Shown here piece by piece: positions 7,501-8,962 of a stretch of DNA of 8,962 nt. Source of the DNA: Planctomycetota bacterium (lineage in GTDB: Bacteria; Planctomycetota; Phycisphaerae; UBA1845); assembly GCA_022563615.1 (NCBI GenBank), contig JADFMZ010000104.1, positions 1 through 8,962 of the forward strand, read 5' to 3'. The notes under the pieces are model-generated. The model was given only the letters and a program-made list of their open reading frames with translations. It was not told where the DNA came from and searched no databases. Within the stretch, counting starts at the first letter, position 1, and each line of letters starts with the position of its first letter. The translations under genes and the position numbers were made by a program.

Positions 7501-8962
7501 CAAGCCGAAAAAGACCAGCGGCAGGAAGAGAGCCCTCGCTCCCGTCTCGCCGCAGGCCGTGTTTGTGATCATGGCCGACGTGACGGGCCACCTCGACAAA
7601 GCGAAAGCGCTGCTCGCGAAGATCGACACGGACCTGATCAAAGGCGGCGCGAAGATGATCCAGAAAGACATCGCCGGCGTGTCGATGACGGTTTATGAGC
7701 TACCGATAAAAAAGGGCACCGTTACGCAGCGTCGGGCGATCTTTTTCATTAAGAACAATCTCTTGGTGGCCTGCGACGACGAGAAAGTGATCGGCGGCAT
7801 CGCCACTCGCTTGATCGAGCCGGCCAAAGTTTCCAGCACGCTGGCCGGAGTGTCGGCTTACCAAGAAATCAACAAGCGTTGCAGCGCCGCGGCGGGTGAT
7901 TTAGCGCCGCAGGTTCGCTGGTTTCTGGAGCCTTTCGGATACATCGCGGCCCTGCGGTCGGCAGCCAACGACGGCAAGCGCATTAAGGGCAAGAAGATGC
8001 TGCACATCCTCCAGACCCAAGGCTTCGACGCGATCAAGGGATTGGGCGGATTTGTGAACCTCGGGGCAGATCGCTACGACCTGCTGCACCGCACGTTCAT
8101 CTACGCCCCCGGCGAAAACGGCAAGACGGGGCCGGCCAAGACGCGCCTGCGCCTGGCCGCCCGCATGTTGGAATTCCCGCCGGGCGAGGATCTGGAACCG
8201 CAGGCGTTTGTGCCCCGCGGCGTGGCGAGTTACGGCAGCATCAGTTTCGACGTTAAGAATGCCTTCGACACGGTCGGCACGCTGGTCGACGCGGTCATCG
8301 GCGAGCCGGGCATCTGGAAGGACATCATTGACGGCATCAAGAACGACGACATCGGTCCACAGGTCGACATCGAGAAAAACATCGTCGGCCAATTGGCCAA
8401 TCGCATCACCGTGATGACCTCCAACAAGGAGCCGATTGGGCTCGACTCGGAGCGGCTGGTCGTGATCGCCGACGTGAAGAACAAAGCGGCCGAGGCGGTG
8501 CTGGCGAAAGCCATCGCAAAGATGATGGCGGGCAACCCCGAAGTCAGAAAGCGGACCTACAAGGGACACGTTATCTGGGAAGCCATCCCCGAGGAAGCCG
8601 TCGAAGTGCCGGTGGTCGAAATCTCCGGACCCGGCGCCGGACTGCTGAATATTGAGGACGACGTGGACGACGAGAGGAAAGCTGTTGAGGATCAAGAAGA
8701 GGAGAAAGAAAAGAGCGCCCTGAGTCGCGACCACATGGCCATTACGGTTGCCGACGGCCATCTGATCATCGCCTCGCACATCGACATTCTCAAGCAGATT
8801 CTCGATGGTCCGGCGCCGGCCGAGCGGCTGGCCACGGCGCTCGATTATCAGTTGGTCAACGCGCGATTGCGGGCTCTGACCGGCGACCGGCAGAGCATCA
8901 AGTTCTTTTCGCGGACCGACGAGGAGTATCGGTTCAATTACGAAAAGCTCGGCCGGGGCAAA
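4598..8962 (+). CDS. lptD: LptD-like LPS-assembly protein fused to a secreted-protein domain (partial)
   Basis: One frame runs without a stop for 1455 codons and leaves the window open. Residues about 80-430 are OstA/LptA-like: LHLIGDVLFTFGEQE, then AVYLEGDVILTQGANMIRASRLYYDF (in two parts, residues ~335-360), then RNLPLYIRAAEIRQLS and HTPHYHVGA. YWPYFRGN (~461) leads into an outer-membrane barrel to about 961, including the LptD-typical TERLPDFSFHLAGEP. LptD inserts lipopolysaccharide into the outer leaflet of the outer membrane. After a linker rich in Pro, Lys and Arg, residues ~987-1455 resemble the 527-residue secreted protein upstream, ending in RDHMAITVADGHLIIASHID and beyond. A highly acidic stretch lies at about 1351-1373. 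ATG 4598 is the first start and gives three arginines before the hydrophobic WAVVLGCLPL signal; ATG 4664 or 4667 would remove them. No ribosome-binding site is evident. The LptD identity is fairly sure; whether the fusion exists in the cell is not. Confidence 0.85.
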   Translation, partial: MGLAVSRIWLVLRTQTLNIGIRMMGWAVVLGCLPLSTTGQPPGRSVPLADRVDAPLLPSGIANLPLTANAQLAYIFKDQESTEVLHLIGDVLFTFGEQETQTFRSREAVVWLTERLHEGRSFRRLEILLWQEVRIKELGGTITSGPVLMVTLNTTGAIRLNVDDIALQSSSSSDIYREGDRIRKAIKTRALHELDPNISVRVVDAAGLTQEKEESHRPRPTIQFQSLGEVKLSVTPEGARALTATGRVFLSRATPGAEAFFQMQADSVVVFLPSESDTETFSPAQVGLGRDPGRKESSKKDLPVSGADPRPRADRRGTNRPQLLSSALGEAAVEAVYLEGDVILTQGANMIRASRLYYDFQRERAVILDAVVRTTLAGRNLPLYIRAAEIRQLSARELVATDALLTTSEFHTPHYHVGARRVELINRTPWEPGGGTTGIRSGSFAIRHATLNLGGVPIAYWPYFRGNVNTSETAVKRFRTGYSDRFGLEIETEWDLFNVLGLETPDGFNARLKLESFSKRGPAAGINVDYKRDRYFGLIRSYFLADDGEDFLGRSRETPPNRDVRGRFLIRHRQYRPNDWQLTFEVSYISDESFLEEFFESEFDKDKEQETLLYLKRQRDNWAFTALLQTRILDFTTQTERLPDFSFHLAGEPARLAGVEATWFSENRAGIVRYRPKDRSFIERLKDGGPGESGATARLDSRQELEAPFQIGPWRMVPFATVRGTAWDDSPDSGGLARAFGVAGVRSSAYFTRTYPDTRSTLLDLHGIRHIIKTDATAWVASTNRDADELFPFDETVEEIAEVDGITFGVRQRWQTKRGAPKARRIVDVLTFDVEAGLFNGAEPKEITNGYVSFSRPENSISRNFVNSSLIWRLNDRTALLSELNYDLNDGEVDILNISMAVERSPRFSYILGYRFIEESRSNLLGFDMNYRLSEKHTLALREAFDLQRGRTLELTVAVIQPRPKKMPKPKKTSGRKRALAPVSPQAVFVIMADVTGHLDKAKALLAKIDTDLIKGGAKMIQKDIAGVSMTVYELPIKKGTVTQRRAIFFIKNNLLVACDDEKVIGGIATRLIEPAKVSSTLAGVSAYQEINKRCSAAAGDLAPQVRWFLEPFGYIAALRSAANDGKRIKGKKMLHILQTQGFDAIKGLGGFVNLGADRYDLLHRTFIYAPGENGKTGPAKTRLRLAARMLEFPPGEDLEPQAFVPRGVASYGSISFDVKNAFDTVGTLVDAVIGEPGIWKDIIDGIKNDDIGPQVDIEKNIVGQLANRITVMTSNKEPIGLDSERLVVIADVKNKAAEAVLAKAIAKMMAGNPEVRKRTYKGHVIWEAIPEEAVEVPVVEISGPGAGLLNIEDDVDDERKAVEDQEEEKEKSALSRDHMAITVADGHLIIASHIDILKQILDGPAPAERLATALDYQLVNARLRALTGDRQSIKFFSRTDEEYRFNYEKLGRGK
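7481..7555 (+). other. Fusion junction and linker between the LptD barrel and the second domain
   Basis: These codons encode a basic, proline-rich linker (PRPKKMPKPKKTSG, then RKRALAPVSPQA). To the left, the barrel strand LELTVAVIQ is where related LptD proteins usually continue with further strands up to the C-terminal beta-signal. To the right, VFVIMADVTGHLDKAKALLAK starts the second domain with no signal peptide. An in-frame ATG at 7496 could serve as an internal start but would give a protein without an export signal. No base-level break or stop is seen. Confidence 0.55.

Noticed and set aside
7901..8779. 292-codon minus-strand open frame
   Set aside because: It is the complement of the fused gene's second domain, with the His/Asp/Val-rich composition expected of an antisense shadow in GC-rich DNA.

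Overview
The window looks like chromosomal DNA of a GC-rich Gram-negative bacterium, most likely Planctomycetota and possibly a Phycisphaerae-type lineage. This rests on an LptD-like outer-membrane protein, two copies of a secreted protein family I associate with planctomycetes, and the absence of clear Shine-Dalgarno sequences before the chosen starts. The taxonomic call is inference; no rRNA or marker gene is present.

Layout. Bases 1-676: the last 15 codons of a gene, then a 171-codon gene for a small HExxH (metallopeptidase-like) protein. The two gene ends and their 3' flanks are near-identical 75-bp direct repeats, so this is a tandem duplication. Bases 769-2316 (minus): a membrane sensor histidine kinase (HAMP, HisKA, HATPase) with no response regulator beside it. 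Bases 2415-3998 (plus): a secreted 527-residue protein of unknown function carrying seven tandem copies of a 21-bp, 7-residue repeat. Bases 3999-4597: a 0.6-kb non-coding stretch with a 97-bp palindromic MITE-like element, a run of hairpins including a minus-strand terminator-like UUCG hairpin, short repeats and a candidate promoter. Bases 4598 to the window end: one uninterrupted ORF of at least 1455 codons.

The long ORF is the most notable item. Its first ~960 residues read as an LptD/OstA-type LPS-assembly protein. After a short basic, proline-rich linker it continues into a domain whose landmarks match the 527-residue secreted protein in the same order. The barrel seems to stop before its last strands, and the second domain lacks a signal peptide of its own. 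This fits an in-frame deletion fusion of two adjacent genes, or an assembly artefact. Comparing the two family members also shows that the 7-residue repeats sit in a loop that is about 40 residues shorter in the relative.

No operon joins these genes into a clear pathway. The common theme is the cell envelope: a membrane sensor, a secreted protein, and an outer-membrane LPS-export fusion.
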